A DNA stretch of 64,000 nucleotides, taken from NCBI RefSeq assembly GCF_003993795.1, contig NZ_RWKV01000008.1, forward strand, positions 496,001 to 560,000. Reading direction: 5' to 3'. This document shows positions 1 to 9,147 of the stretch, piece by piece. The first letter of the stretch is position 1, and each line of letters opens with the position of its first letter. The notes under the pieces are model-generated. The model saw only the letters and a list, made by a program, of their open reading frames with translations. It was not told where the DNA came from and searched no databases. Origin of the DNA: Aquabacter cavernae. Its GTDB lineage: Bacteria > Pseudomonadota > Alphaproteobacteria > Rhizobiales > Xanthobacteraceae. A program made the position numbers and the translations under genes.

Positions 1-1
1 C

Positions 2-3000
2 TCCGTGAATGCCGGCGCCTATGCCAATAGCGGCATGGGCGAGGGCAGCAGCGGGGTCTATGGCTTCGTCATCGACAGCTTCGCGGCAGGTGGCTCTACG
101 CCCACCACCACGCTCCGCACCGACGCCGCCTCCGCCTCGCTCTGGGTGACGAGCGCCTCGGGCGTTACCACGGAACTGGTGAGCAACGGCGTCGTCTCCG
201 GCAGCATGGCGAAGGCAAGCAATGGCTCGGACACGCGGCCGACCTTCACCAGCCTCACCGATATGCGCATCGACGGTGCGTTCGTGCGCATCAATGCGGT
301 GACGAGCGACGGCCAGTCCGGCCAGCTCCAGCTTTTCCGCAACATCAGTACCGGCGTCTTCGCCTTCCATTCCTTCACCACCAGTTCAGGCGTCCCGGCC
401 GCCACCTCGAACGGCACGGCGGGACAGAGCGTGGCGAGCGCGATCCGCTATGTGTCGCGGCCCGAGTTGAACGGCTTCGATGTCTATGACGGCGCAACGC
501 TGGTGCAGGAGGTGCGGCAGGGCGCGGACAATGCGCGCGGCGCGGCAGGCATCACGGACTTCGCCGTGGCGCCCGGCGGCAAATATGTGCTCGCCGTCAA
601 TGCCAGCGGCGCCATTTCCGTGTTCGAGCGCGACGATGCCACGGGCAAGGTCGATCCACGCGCCATCCAGGTGTTCCGCGAGGGGTCGGGCGGAGCGGCT
701 GGGCTCGTGGGCGCCAGCTCCATTCTCATCGGCGCGCGTACCGGCAATGGGCTGACCGTCTATGTGACGAGCACCGGCAATCTCACCCAGCGCGGCGGCA
801 TCGCCACCTTCGTGGTGGACCTCTCCGACGTGGTGGCACCGCGCGATTCCGTTCTGCGCCACTCGGGCGTGGAGAACCTCGTGGTCGAGACCGGCGCCGG
901 GGCGGACCGCATCTCCTATCTGGGCGCGGTTGCTGCGGGGGTGATGTCCGTCACCATCAGCACCGGCGCAGGTGCCGATACGGTGGTCCTCTCGGATGTG
1001 GGGGCGAACACCGGTGTCGATCTGGGCAGCGGCAACGACACCGTGTCGCTGCGCGCCGAGAATGCCGACGCCACCATCACCGTGGCGGGCGGCGATGGCA
1101 GCGACACGTTCGACGTGGTGACCACGGGCACCAACGGCCGCGTGACGCTGTCCGGCGGGGTTGGCGCGGACAGCTTCGTCATCTCGCGCCTCGGCGCCGG
1201 TTCCGTGCTTATCGCCTCCGGCGGGGCCGGGAATGACGTGTTCACCGTCTATGGCACCGGCACGGGCGCAAGCCTCACCCTCAAGGGCGAAGGGGGAGCA
1301 GACAGCTTCTCGGTGGTGCGTGTCACATCCTCCACCGTCACCCTGCAGGGCGGCGACGATGCGGATACGGCAAGCGTCACCGGACAGGGGATCAGCCCCG
1401 GCAGCGGCATCAGCCTTGACGGCGGCGCGGGTGTGGACGTGCTCGTCTTCGATCCCGGCAGCGGCACCATGAGCACCTACACCTCCGGCGGTGCGCTCGC
1501 GAGCCCGGCCGGCACCCTCGTCTTCGAGGACGGGCAGGTGGACGTTTTTGGCTACGGCCGCGTTGTCTATACCAGCTTCGGCGCCTCGGCGCCGCCGCCC
1601 ACGCCCGCCAGCGGCGGCAGCGCCCGCGCGCTCCTTCCGCCCACGATCGCCTTCGGCACGGTGGATGCGACACAGGAGGGCGCCGGCCTTGCGCTCCGGG
1701 TGAATGTGAGCGACGTGGGCAGCGCAGCCCTCATCAATGGCATCGTCTCCTTCGACCTCGACGGGGATGGCCGCTTCGGCGATAAGTTCGCGCCTGTGGT
1801 GAATGGCGTGGCGCTGCTGACACTCACCTGGTTGGACCTGCTGGCCATCGGCATTCTTGATAATGGCAGCTACACCTTCGCCGCGCAGGCCACGAACGAG
1901 GACGGCCTCACTGCCGTCGCCAGTGTGCGCGTGAGGGTGAATGACGCGAAGCCCGTGGTTTCCGTCGCCGCGTCCGCCGGCACCGTCACCTTCGGCAGCG
2001 CGGCCACCGTGCAATTCTCCAGCAGCGACCCCTCGGCGGCGGATGTCCCCACCGGCTGGCGCATCGACTGGGGCGACGGCACGGTGCAGACCTATGGCGC
2101 CAGCGTGCGCGAGGCGAGCCACGCCTACCAGTCGCCGGGCAGCTATCAGGTGACCGTGGGCGTGTATGACAAGGACACCGCCTCGACGCCCACGCTCTCC
2201 ACGCCGGTTTCCGTCACCGTGGTCCTGCCGCCTCCCACTGCGCCCGGCTCCGTGAATGCGGTGGTGCTGGCGGATGCCACCATGACCGCCGGCGGCACCG
2301 TGCAGCTTTCCGCCACTGCCAACGGCACGCCCACCAGCTATGTGTGGCGAGTGAACGGCACGGTTGTCTCCGGGCTCACGGGAGCGGCCCCGCTCCTCAC
2401 CTGGCAGCAGGCGAAGGATGCCGGCATCACCAGCAACGGGTCTTATGCCGACGCCATCTCGGTGGAAGTGGTCTATGGCACGGGTGGCTCCGCGCAGTCC
2501 GTGATCCGGCAGGCGGACCTGACCGTGACCAATTCCGCCCCCACCTTTACGGCGTTCAGCCAGCTTGGCGGCGGCACGGAAGGCGCCACCACGCCGGACC
2601 AGCAGGCCATTGTGGGCTTCACCGGCGCGACCGACGCCTCCGCCTATGATGCCGCACGCCTGCGCTACGATTTCGACTTCGACAATGACGGGACATGGGA
2701 TCTGGTGAACCAGACCACCTCCGCCGTCGCCATTCCCGCGGCCTATGCGCGCCTCTCCGGCACCATGGTCGTGAAGGCGCAGGTGAAGGATGCCAGCGGC
2801 GCGGCGATTACGGCCTATGCCTCCGTCACCATCAGCGACGTTCCCCCCAGCGTGGACGCGACCGGCACAGGCACGGTGGAGGAGGGCTCCGCCTATACGC
2901 TGGACCTCACGGCCACCGATCCCGGTTACGTGGACCCGGGCCTGTGGTGGATCAATGGCGACCGCCTCACCGGATGGACGGTGAACTGGGGCGACGGCAC

Positions 3001-6000
3001 CACCCAATCCCTGACCGGCGGCGCCACCAAGACCCTGACCCATGTCTATCGCGATGAAGCGGCTTACACCGTCACCGTGAGTTATGTGGACAGCGAGGGC
3101 CTCAGCGGCACCGTCACCCATGGCGTGGTTGTGACCAATGCGGCGCCCGTGCTCGCCAATGTGGCCGCCTCCTCCATTCCGGTGGAGGGCGGCACCTTCC
3201 ATCTCACGGGCGAGATGTCCGATGCGGGCGCGGACGACGCCCGCCGGCTCACCATCGACTGGGGCGACGGCACCACCACGGTGAGCAGCATTGCAGCGGG
3301 CGTGACCCGCTTCGACCTCGCCAAGTCCTATGGACGGGACAGCGGGCCGGGCAGCTACACCATCACGGCGACGCTGAGCGACCTTGAGGGCGGCACTGTC
3401 ACCCAGACGTTCCAGCAGCAGGTGACCAACGCCGCCCCGGTGGTGACGGACCTCGCCGTCTCCAGCACGGTCGTGGACCAGATGCAGGCCGTGACCATTT
3501 CGGGCCGCTATTCCGATGCCGGCCTGTCCGACCTGCACAATGTCGGCATCAATCTTGGCAACGGCATCATCCTGGCTGGTTCGGACGTGGTGGTGAACAC
3601 CACGGATCGCAGCTTCATCGCCACCGCCACCTATGCCGTGGCCGGCACATGGCAGGTGACGGCGACCGTGACAGACCGCGCCGATGCCACCTCCAGCGGC
3701 CAGCGCGGCACCGGCATCACGGTCGTGAACCCTCTGGCCTCCGTGCGCGACGTGCTGGTGAACGGCACCGCCGCCAATGCGGTGCGCACCAGCGATCCCG
3801 CGGTGGTAACCATCGACAAGGGTGACACGCTGGATGTCACCTTCACCCTGTCCGATCCGGGGCAGGGCGGCGCCTATGCGGTTCAGGTGCGGTGGGGCGA
3901 CGGCACCTCCACGGCGGACCTCGTGCCGGTGTCCTCCACCTATGACGCAGTCACCAACCGCACCATCAACACCTATTCCGCCTCCCGCGTCTTCGCGCGC
4001 GCCGGCGGCAACGAGGCGGACCCGACGCTCTCCGTGGTGGACGTGATGGTCGGCGAGGGCAGCGCCACCCCCACCATCGCCAGCAGCTTCACCGTCGCGG
4101 TGCGCAATGCACCGCCGGTGGCCGGCGCCCTCACCGTCACCCCGGCGCCGGAAGCGGGCACCGTGACGGCGAAGCTCGTCTTCTCCGATGTGGATGTGGA
4201 CGACACCCATACCGTCACGTTCACCTGGGGCGACGGCACCGCCACGGAACTGGACGCCAGCGCCCGCGTGAGCGAGGCGGGCGGCGGCTATTCCTTCTCC
4301 GCCACGCACGCCTATCCGGACAACGCGGCCGACGGCGGCGGCTATATCGTCTCGGCCAAGGTGGAGGACCAGGATTTCGGCAGCGCCACCACCTCCGTGG
4401 CGGCGGCCATCGCCAATGCGGCGCCCGGCCAGATCGTGCTGACGCTGGACCAGGCCGAGATCGCCGAGGGCGGCTATGTGACCCTTACAGGCACCTTCGC
4501 CGATGCCGGCGTGCGCGATACCCACACCGTGAGAGTGGACTGGGGCTTCGGCGCCGATGCCGTCCGCTACGAGACCTTCACGCTCACGGGTGGCGAGCGC
4601 GGCTTCTCGGTGCAGCATCTCTACGGGGAAGGCGTGCGGCTTGCCTCCGGCGGAGCGCCGCTCTCCATCGGCGTCGCCATCATCGACAAGGACGGCGGGG
4701 AGGGCAGGCAGAGCCTCGCTCTGCCTGTCTCCAGCGCGCCGCCCACGCTCTCGGACATGAAGCTCGGCGCCGACAGCATCGTGGAAGGCAATTCCGTGCG
4801 TCTCAGCGGGCGCATCCTCGATGCGGACGTTCTCGATGCGCACACCGTGGTGGTGGATTGGGGCGACGGCACCGTGCAGACGGTGGTCCTTGCGCTGGGT
4901 ACCCGCACCATCGACCTGACGCACACCTATGCGGATGACGCCCGCACCGCGATTTCCGCGGACCGCTATCCTGTCTCCGTGCGCGTGACGGACAGCGTGG
5001 GGGTGGCGGTGGAGGCCGCGCTTGAGGTGGCGGTGACCAATGCCGCACCGCGCGTGGAAGGGCTCACCTTCAATGCCAGCGTGGACGAGAACGGCATCGT
5101 CACCCTCACAGGCCGCGTCGCCGATGCAGGCGTGCGGGATGTGACCCAACTCGCCATCCTGTGGGGCGACGAGACGGGCGGGGCCACGGCACAGGCGGTG
5201 ACGTTGGCCGGCGACGGCACCTTCACGGTGTCCCATCGCTATCTCAATGACAGCCGCTCGGCGGGCCTGTCCTCCGATAGCTACACGGTGACGCTCTCGG
5301 CCACCGATGGCGTCAGCGCTTTCTCCACCACCCGCGCCGTCACCGTGCGCAATGTGACGCCGGTCCTGGAGAATGTGGCGGCTACTTCCACCGTGGAGGA
5401 AAACGGCCTTGTCACCCTCACCGGGCGCGTCACCGATGCGGGCACCCGCGACACCCTCACGCTGAGGGTGCTGTGGGGCGATGAAGGCGTGGGCGCGACC
5501 GGGGCGTTGGTCACCGTGGCCGCCGATGGCAGCTTCTCGGTCACCCATCGCTATCTGGACGACGCGACCTCCGCCGGCCTGCCTGTTGACCGCTACACCG
5601 TGCGCCTCAGCGCGAGCGACGATGCGGGCGCCGGGACCACCGCGCAGCGCGACGTGGTGGTGACCAACGCGCCGCCGACCCTGACCGGGCTGGCCCTGAC
5701 CTCTGCCATTTCCGAGGGCGGCACCGCCCGGCTCACCGGCACCATCGGCGACGCCGGCGCGCTGGACGGCCACGTGGTGACGGTGGACTGGGGCGATGGC
5801 ACGGTGGCGGAATACACCTTCACCGCCTCCCAGCGCGCCATCGACCTGACCCACACCTATGTTGATGACGGCACCACCTATGGCCACCAGACCGACGCCT
5901 ATGAGGTGAGCGTCTCCGTCCGCGACAATCGCGGCGCCACGGCGGCCACGCAGACGGCCTCCGTGCGGGTGGATAATGTGAGCCCGAGCCTCGCGGGCGT

Positions 6001-8329
6001 TTCCTTGGACAGCGTGGTGGACGAGGGCGGCACCATTACCGTCAGCGGCCGCCTGAGCGATCCTGGCCTCCAGGATACCCATGTCCTCGCCATCTTCTGG
6101 GGCGACGAGACGCTGGGCGTGTCCGGCACCTTCGTGACGCTGGAGTCCGATGGATTTTTCCGCGCGACCCATCGCTATCTGGACGATGCCCGCTCGGCCG
6201 GGAAGGGGGCGGACAATTACACCGTCCGTATCCGCGCCGTGGACACTGGCGGTGGCGAGGTGGAGCAGACCGCCAGCGTCACCGTGCGAAACGTGGCGCC
6301 CGTGCTCTCCAACGTGGCCGTGACCTCCACGGTGGACGAGAACGGCACCGTCATTCTCACCGGCCGCCTCTCGGACGTGGGCGCCAACGACGCCCATGTG
6401 GTGAACGTGCTGTGGGGCGACGAAGTCTCCGGCGCGCCGGCCACCCTCGTCACCGTGGCGCAGGACGGCACCTTCACCGCCACCCACCACTATCTGGATG
6501 ACGCCCGCTCGGCGGGCCTGCTCGCCGATACCTACACCATGACCGTGACGGCGACGGACAATGCCGCCGCCGCCACCCGCTCCACCGCCTCCGTCACCGT
6601 GCGCAACGTTGCGCCGGTCCTGGCGGATGTGTCGGTGACGCCGACCATGAACGAGAACGGCATCGTCACCCTCACCGGCCGCGTGACCGATATGGGCTCC
6701 CTCGATACCCATGTCGTCACCGTCATGTGGGGAGACGAGACCGGCGGCGCGGGGGCGGAAACCGTGGCCGTGGCAGCGGATGGCACTTTCACCGCCACCC
6801 ACGGCTACCTGGACGATGCCCTGTCCTTCGGCCTCCCCGCCGACCGTTACACCGTCTCGGTGACCGTTGCGGACAACGCGGCCGCCACGGATGCGACCAC
6901 GCGGTCGGTGAGCGTCGCCAACGTCGCCCCGGCCCTTTCCGGCCTCACCCTCACCGGCACGGTCTCGGAAGGCGGCACCGCCCGCCTCGCCGGCGTCATC
7001 CTCGATGCTGGCAGCCTCGACGCCCATGTGGTGACGGTGAACTGGGGCGACGGCACCGTGAACGACTACACCTTCGATGCCGCCACCCGCACCTTCGATC
7101 TCTCTCACCTGTATGCGGACGACGGGACGAGCTTCGGCAACGTGACGGATGCCTATCGGGTGAGCGTTTCGGTCCGGGACAACCGCGCCGCCACCTCCGC
7201 CGAGGATCGTCTGGCGGTGACGGCGGAAAATCTCGAACCGAAGCTGGAAGACCTCGTGGTCCGCGAGTTGCGGAGCGGACCTTCCGGCCAGTTCCTCATC
7301 ACCGGCCGCGTGAGCGATATCGGTGTCCGGGACAGCCATACCGTCCTCATCGCCTGGGGTGATGGCACCACCAGCGAGGTGAGCGTCGATCCGCAGACCC
7401 GCACCTTCACCGCGACCCATCGCTATGAGCGGGATGGGACCTACGCCCTGACCCTGACCGCCATCGACAATGCCCGTGGACGGTCCGAGGACGGGTCTGT
7501 GACCTTGCGCCTCTACAATCCGCCATCCGCCTTCTCCGCCGTGATGGGCGCCGGCGTGAACACCACCGCTGCGGCTGCGGCTGCGGCCGTGGAAGGGGCC
7601 GGGCCGGCAAGCAATGGCGGCTCCGAAGGGCTCGTCGACCGTGGCGGCGCGGCCGGGCCGACCTTTGATGGGCCGACCTTCTTCGGCAGCGACCTGCCGC
7701 AGCGCGAGACGGCTGGCGATATCATCGGCTCGGCGGCATCCGATACGCTGGGGCTGGAATACCAGACGCGCGGCGGCGGAATGCCGTCCGGCCGCAACTC
7801 GTCCGGCGCCAAGCCGGAGGAGGCCCAGCCCCAAGGGGAGGCCGGGCCGGGCCGTGGCGGGCAGGGCGGACAGCCTCTCGACGGCCAGGGCCAGTTGGCG
7901 CCCGAGCAGGGGCCCGCCTCCGGTCAGAGCGGTGGCGGCATCGAGCAGGATGGCCGACCCGACCATTCTGCGCTCGACTGGCGGCTTCCGCTTCTCGCCG
8001 GTCTCGCCTCGGACATCGTCCTGCCCATAGCCGGACCGTTCCAGCCGGCGGATGTCCTGCAGCCCAATGCCGGCGGCATCGCCATCCGGGCCGGGGCAGA
8101 AGAGGAAAACGCGAGCAGCGGCATGCATTTCGCTTCCGCCGCTGCCTATGGCCTGTTCAGCCTCGCGGCGTTCGACCGGCAGGCGGCCGCGGCGCGCGCC
8201 CGCCGCATGCAGGCGCTGCGGGAGGCACTGGATCTCGACGGCGACTGGATGGTCGGCGGCGCGGCCGGAGACCTGCCGGACGGCTGGGACATGAATGTGC
8301 CTGTGCTCAAAGAGCCGCGCGCGGGCTAA
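2..8329 (+). CDS. Giant repetitive exoprotein, PKD-domain/RTX-like, 5' end outside window
   Basis: The reading frame is open from the left edge, so the N-terminus lies outside the window; about 2775 residues are visible. Numbering from position 5, residues 1-285 look like a beta-propeller (blades of the form FAVAPGGKYVLAV followed by FERD). Residues about 290-500 are rich in Gly/Asp motifs such as GGDGSDTFDV and GGAGNDVF, resembling RTX calcium-binding repeats. From about 545 to 2500 there are roughly fifteen PKD/cadherin-like domains, each with a WGDG or WGDE core and an HxYxDD strand. The last 250 residues are a Gly/Gln/Pro-rich linker and a unique C-terminal domain ending in an acidic/Trp segment. 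Such proteins are normally surface-exposed or released adhesins. It lies 55 bp upstream of a putative export operon on the same strand, so it is the likely substrate (inference). Whether an N-terminal sorting signal exists cannot be seen here. Confidence 0.85.
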   Translation, partial: SVNAGAYANSGMGEGSSGVYGFVIDSFAAGGSTPTTTLRTDAASASLWVTSASGVTTELVSNGVVSGSMAKASNGSDTRPTFTSLTDMRIDGAFVRINAVTSDGQSGQLQLFRNISTGVFAFHSFTTSSGVPAATSNGTAGQSVASAIRYVSRPELNGFDVYDGATLVQEVRQGADNARGAAGITDFAVAPGGKYVLAVNASGAISVFERDDATGKVDPRAIQVFREGSGGAAGLVGASSILIGARTGNGLTVYVTSTGNLTQRGGIATFVVDLSDVVAPRDSVLRHSGVENLVVETGAGADRISYLGAVAAGVMSVTISTGAGADTVVLSDVGANTGVDLGSGNDTVSLRAENADATITVAGGDGSDTFDVVTTGTNGRVTLSGGVGADSFVISRLGAGSVLIASGGAGNDVFTVYGTGTGASLTLKGEGGADSFSVVRVTSSTVTLQGGDDADTASVTGQGISPGSGISLDGGAGVDVLVFDPGSGTMSTYTSGGALASPAGTLVFEDGQVDVFGYGRVVYTSFGASAPPPTPASGGSARALLPPTIAFGTVDATQEGAGLALRVNVSDVGSAALINGIVSFDLDGDGRFGDKFAPVVNGVALLTLTWLDLLAIGILDNGSYTFAAQATNEDGLTAVASVRVRVNDAKPVVSVAASAGTVTFGSAATVQFSSSDPSAADVPTGWRIDWGDGTVQTYGASVREASHAYQSPGSYQVTVGVYDKDTASTPTLSTPVSVTVVLPPPTAPGSVNAVVLADATMTAGGTVQLSATANGTPTSYVWRVNGTVVSGLTGAAPLLTWQQAKDAGITSNGSYADAISVEVVYGTGGSAQSVIRQADLTVTNSAPTFTAFSQLGGGTEGATTPDQQAIVGFTGATDASAYDAARLRYDFDFDNDGTWDLVNQTTSAVAIPAAYARLSGTMVVKAQVKDASGAAITAYASVTISDVPPSVDATGTGTVEEGSAYTLDLTATDPGYVDPGLWWINGDRLTGWTVNWGDGTTQSLTGGATKTLTHVYRDEAAYTVTVSYVDSEGLSGTVTHGVVVTNAAPVLANVAASSIPVEGGTFHLTGEMSDAGADDARRLTIDWGDGTTTVSSIAAGVTRFDLAKSYGRDSGPGSYTITATLSDLEGGTVTQTFQQQVTNAAPVVTDLAVSSTVVDQMQAVTISGRYSDAGLSDLHNVGINLGNGIILAGSDVVVNTTDRSFIATATYAVAGTWQVTATVTDRADATSSGQRGTGITVVNPLASVRDVLVNGTAANAVRTSDPAVVTIDKGDTLDVTFTLSDPGQGGAYAVQVRWGDGTSTADLVPVSSTYDAVTNRTINTYSASRVFARAGGNEADPTLSVVDVMVGEGSATPTIASSFTVAVRNAPPVAGALTVTPAPEAGTVTAKLVFSDVDVDDTHTVTFTWGDGTATELDASARVSEAGGGYSFSATHAYPDNAADGGGYIVSAKVEDQDFGSATTSVAAAIANAAPGQIVLTLDQAEIAEGGYVTLTGTFADAGVRDTHTVRVDWGFGADAVRYETFTLTGGERGFSVQHLYGEGVRLASGGAPLSIGVAIIDKDGGEGRQSLALPVSSAPPTLSDMKLGADSIVEGNSVRLSGRILDADVLDAHTVVVDWGDGTVQTVVLALGTRTIDLTHTYADDARTAISADRYPVSVRVTDSVGVAVEAALEVAVTNAAPRVEGLTFNASVDENGIVTLTGRVADAGVRDVTQLAILWGDETGGATAQAVTLAGDGTFTVSHRYLNDSRSAGLSSDSYTVTLSATDGVSAFSTTRAVTVRNVTPVLENVAATSTVEENGLVTLTGRVTDAGTRDTLTLRVLWGDEGVGATGALVTVAADGSFSVTHRYLDDATSAGLPVDRYTVRLSASDDAGAGTTAQRDVVVTNAPPTLTGLALTSAISEGGTARLTGTIGDAGALDGHVVTVDWGDGTVAEYTFTASQRAIDLTHTYVDDGTTYGHQTDAYEVSVSVRDNRGATAATQTASVRVDNVSPSLAGVSLDSVVDEGGTITVSGRLSDPGLQDTHVLAIFWGDETLGVSGTFVTLESDGFFRATHRYLDDARSAGKGADNYTVRIRAVDTGGGEVEQTASVTVRNVAPVLSNVAVTSTVDENGTVILTGRLSDVGANDAHVVNVLWGDEVSGAPATLVTVAQDGTFTATHHYLDDARSAGLLADTYTMTVTATDNAAAATRSTASVTVRNVAPVLADVSVTPTMNENGIVTLTGRVTDMGSLDTHVVTVMWGDETGGAGAETVAVAADGTFTATHGYLDDALSFGLPADRYTVSVTVADNAAATDATTRSVSVANVAPALSGLTLTGTVSEGGTARLAGVILDAGSLDAHVVTVNWGDGTVNDYTFDAATRTFDLSHLYADDGTSFGNVTDAYRVSVSVRDNRAATSAEDRLAVTAENLEPKLEDLVVRELRSGPSGQFLITGRVSDIGVRDSHTVLIAWGDGTTSEVSVDPQTRTFTATHRYERDGTYALTLTAIDNARGRSEDGSVTLRLYNPPSAFSAVMGAGVNTTAAAAAAAVEGAGPASNGGSEGLVDRGGAAGPTFDGPTFFGSDLPQRETAGDIIGSAASDTLGLEYQTRGGGMPSGRNSSGAKPEEAQPQGEAGPGRGGQGGQPLDGQGQLAPEQGPASGQSGGGIEQDGRPDHSALDWRLPLLAGLASDIVLPIAGPFQPADVLQPNAGGIAIRAGAEEENASSGMHFASAAAYGLFSLAAFDRQAAAARARRMQALREALDLDGDWMVGGAAGDLPDGWDMNVPVLKEPRAG
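5041..7110 (+). repeat. Block of near-identical PKD-type domain repeats
   Basis: Inside the giant gene, about eight consecutive domains of roughly 85-95 residues are unusually alike. Recurring short motifs include VDENGIVTLTGR, LWGDE, HRYLDDARSAGL and NVAPVL. Two subtypes alternate: a WGDE type followed by HRYLDD, and a WGDG type followed by DLTHTYVDDG. The flanking domains at 2000-4900 are much more divergent. The pattern indicates recent internal duplication or gene conversion. Confidence 0.8.
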
Positions 8330-8384
8330 CATCTGAAAGGGTCCGCGCTCCGGGGGGGCGGATCCGCATCGAGGATCGAGCACA

Positions 8385-9134
8385 ATGTCGGAAATGCCGC
8401 TTTTCTATTCTTCCGTTGTCCCGCTGGACAGCACGGCACACCGTGCGCACGTGATTGCCCCGTCGCAGGCCCCGTTCGCCTTCGCGAGCGGGTCTCATCT
8501 CATTCCCGCGGTGGTGGACGAGTTCGCGGCCGCTTCCCGCGAAATCCCCATCGTCTTCGCCCCCGTGGGCAACCGGTTCGCCAGCGTCTTCCTGTGCGGC
8601 CTGAAGCCCGGCTCGAACCTGTTCGTGGATGCGGACGGCCGCTGGAACGGCACCTATCTGCCCGCTTATCTGCGCCGCTATCCCTTCATGCTGGGTGAGC
8701 GGGACGGCGCCGAGCCGGTGGTCTGCGTGGACCCGTCCTATGAAGGTTTCCGCGCCGGGGCGGAGGGGGCGTACCTGTTCGATGGTGAAGGCAAGGCGTC
8801 GCCCACGCTTTCAGCCATGATCCGGCTCATCACCGATTTCGCCCTCTCGGCCAGGCGCACGGAAGACCTGTGCGGTACGCTGAAGGATCTGGGACTGCTG
8901 AAAAGCGTCACCATCGACGTTCAGGGTCCCACCGGGCCCAGCGCCAGCATCCATGGCCTGTCCATCGTCGATGAAAAGAAGCTGGCCGAGCTTCCGGACG
9001 ACGCCTTCCTCTCGCTTCGCCGGAACGGGTTCCTTGGCCCGCTCCACGCGCACCTCTTCAGCATCGGCGCCACACAGAGCCTGTCGCAGAAGCTCCGCGC
9101 GCTTGACGCGGTTGCGGCGCAAGCGGCCGCCTGA
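8385..9134 (+). CDS. SapC family protein
   Basis: The 249-residue product matches the SapC family by sequence character: an N-terminal strand with VPLD then H, the block FAFASGSHLIPAVVDEF, then REIPIVFA, LKPGSNLFVDADGRWNGTY and a tyrosine/arginine-rich YLRRYPFML segment. The family takes its name from a gene of the S-layer protein secretion locus of Campylobacter fetus; its biochemical role is not established. No signal peptide or membrane segment is visible, so a cytoplasmic location is likely. It begins the run of four export genes: the next start codon is only 13 bp past its stop. The context suggests a substrate-handling or accessory factor for the giant exoprotein (inference). Confidence 0.8.
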   Translation: MSEMPLFYSSVVPLDSTAHRAHVIAPSQAPFAFASGSHLIPAVVDEFAAASREIPIVFAPVGNRFASVFLCGLKPGSNLFVDADGRWNGTYLPAYLRRYPFMLGERDGAEPVVCVDPSYEGFRAGAEGAYLFDGEGKASPTLSAMIRLITDFALSARRTEDLCGTLKDLGLLKSVTIDVQGPTGPSASIHGLSIVDEKKLAELPDDAFLSLRRNGFLGPLHAHLFSIGATQSLSQKLRALDAVAAQAAA

Positions 9135-9147
9135 CGCTCCGGCGCCT

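Noticed and set aside
290-1500. Gly/Asp repeats of the giant protein taken as proof of a type I secretion substrate
   Set aside because: The repeats are RTX-like but irregular, sit far from the C-terminus, and no ABC transporter is encoded nearby.
386-8383. Open frame of 2665 codons on the minus strand opposite the giant exoprotein gene
   Set aside because: It is a shadow frame of a GC-rich repetitive gene. The translation is low-complexity His/Gly/Arg/Ala with no domain, while the plus strand has clear PKD domains.
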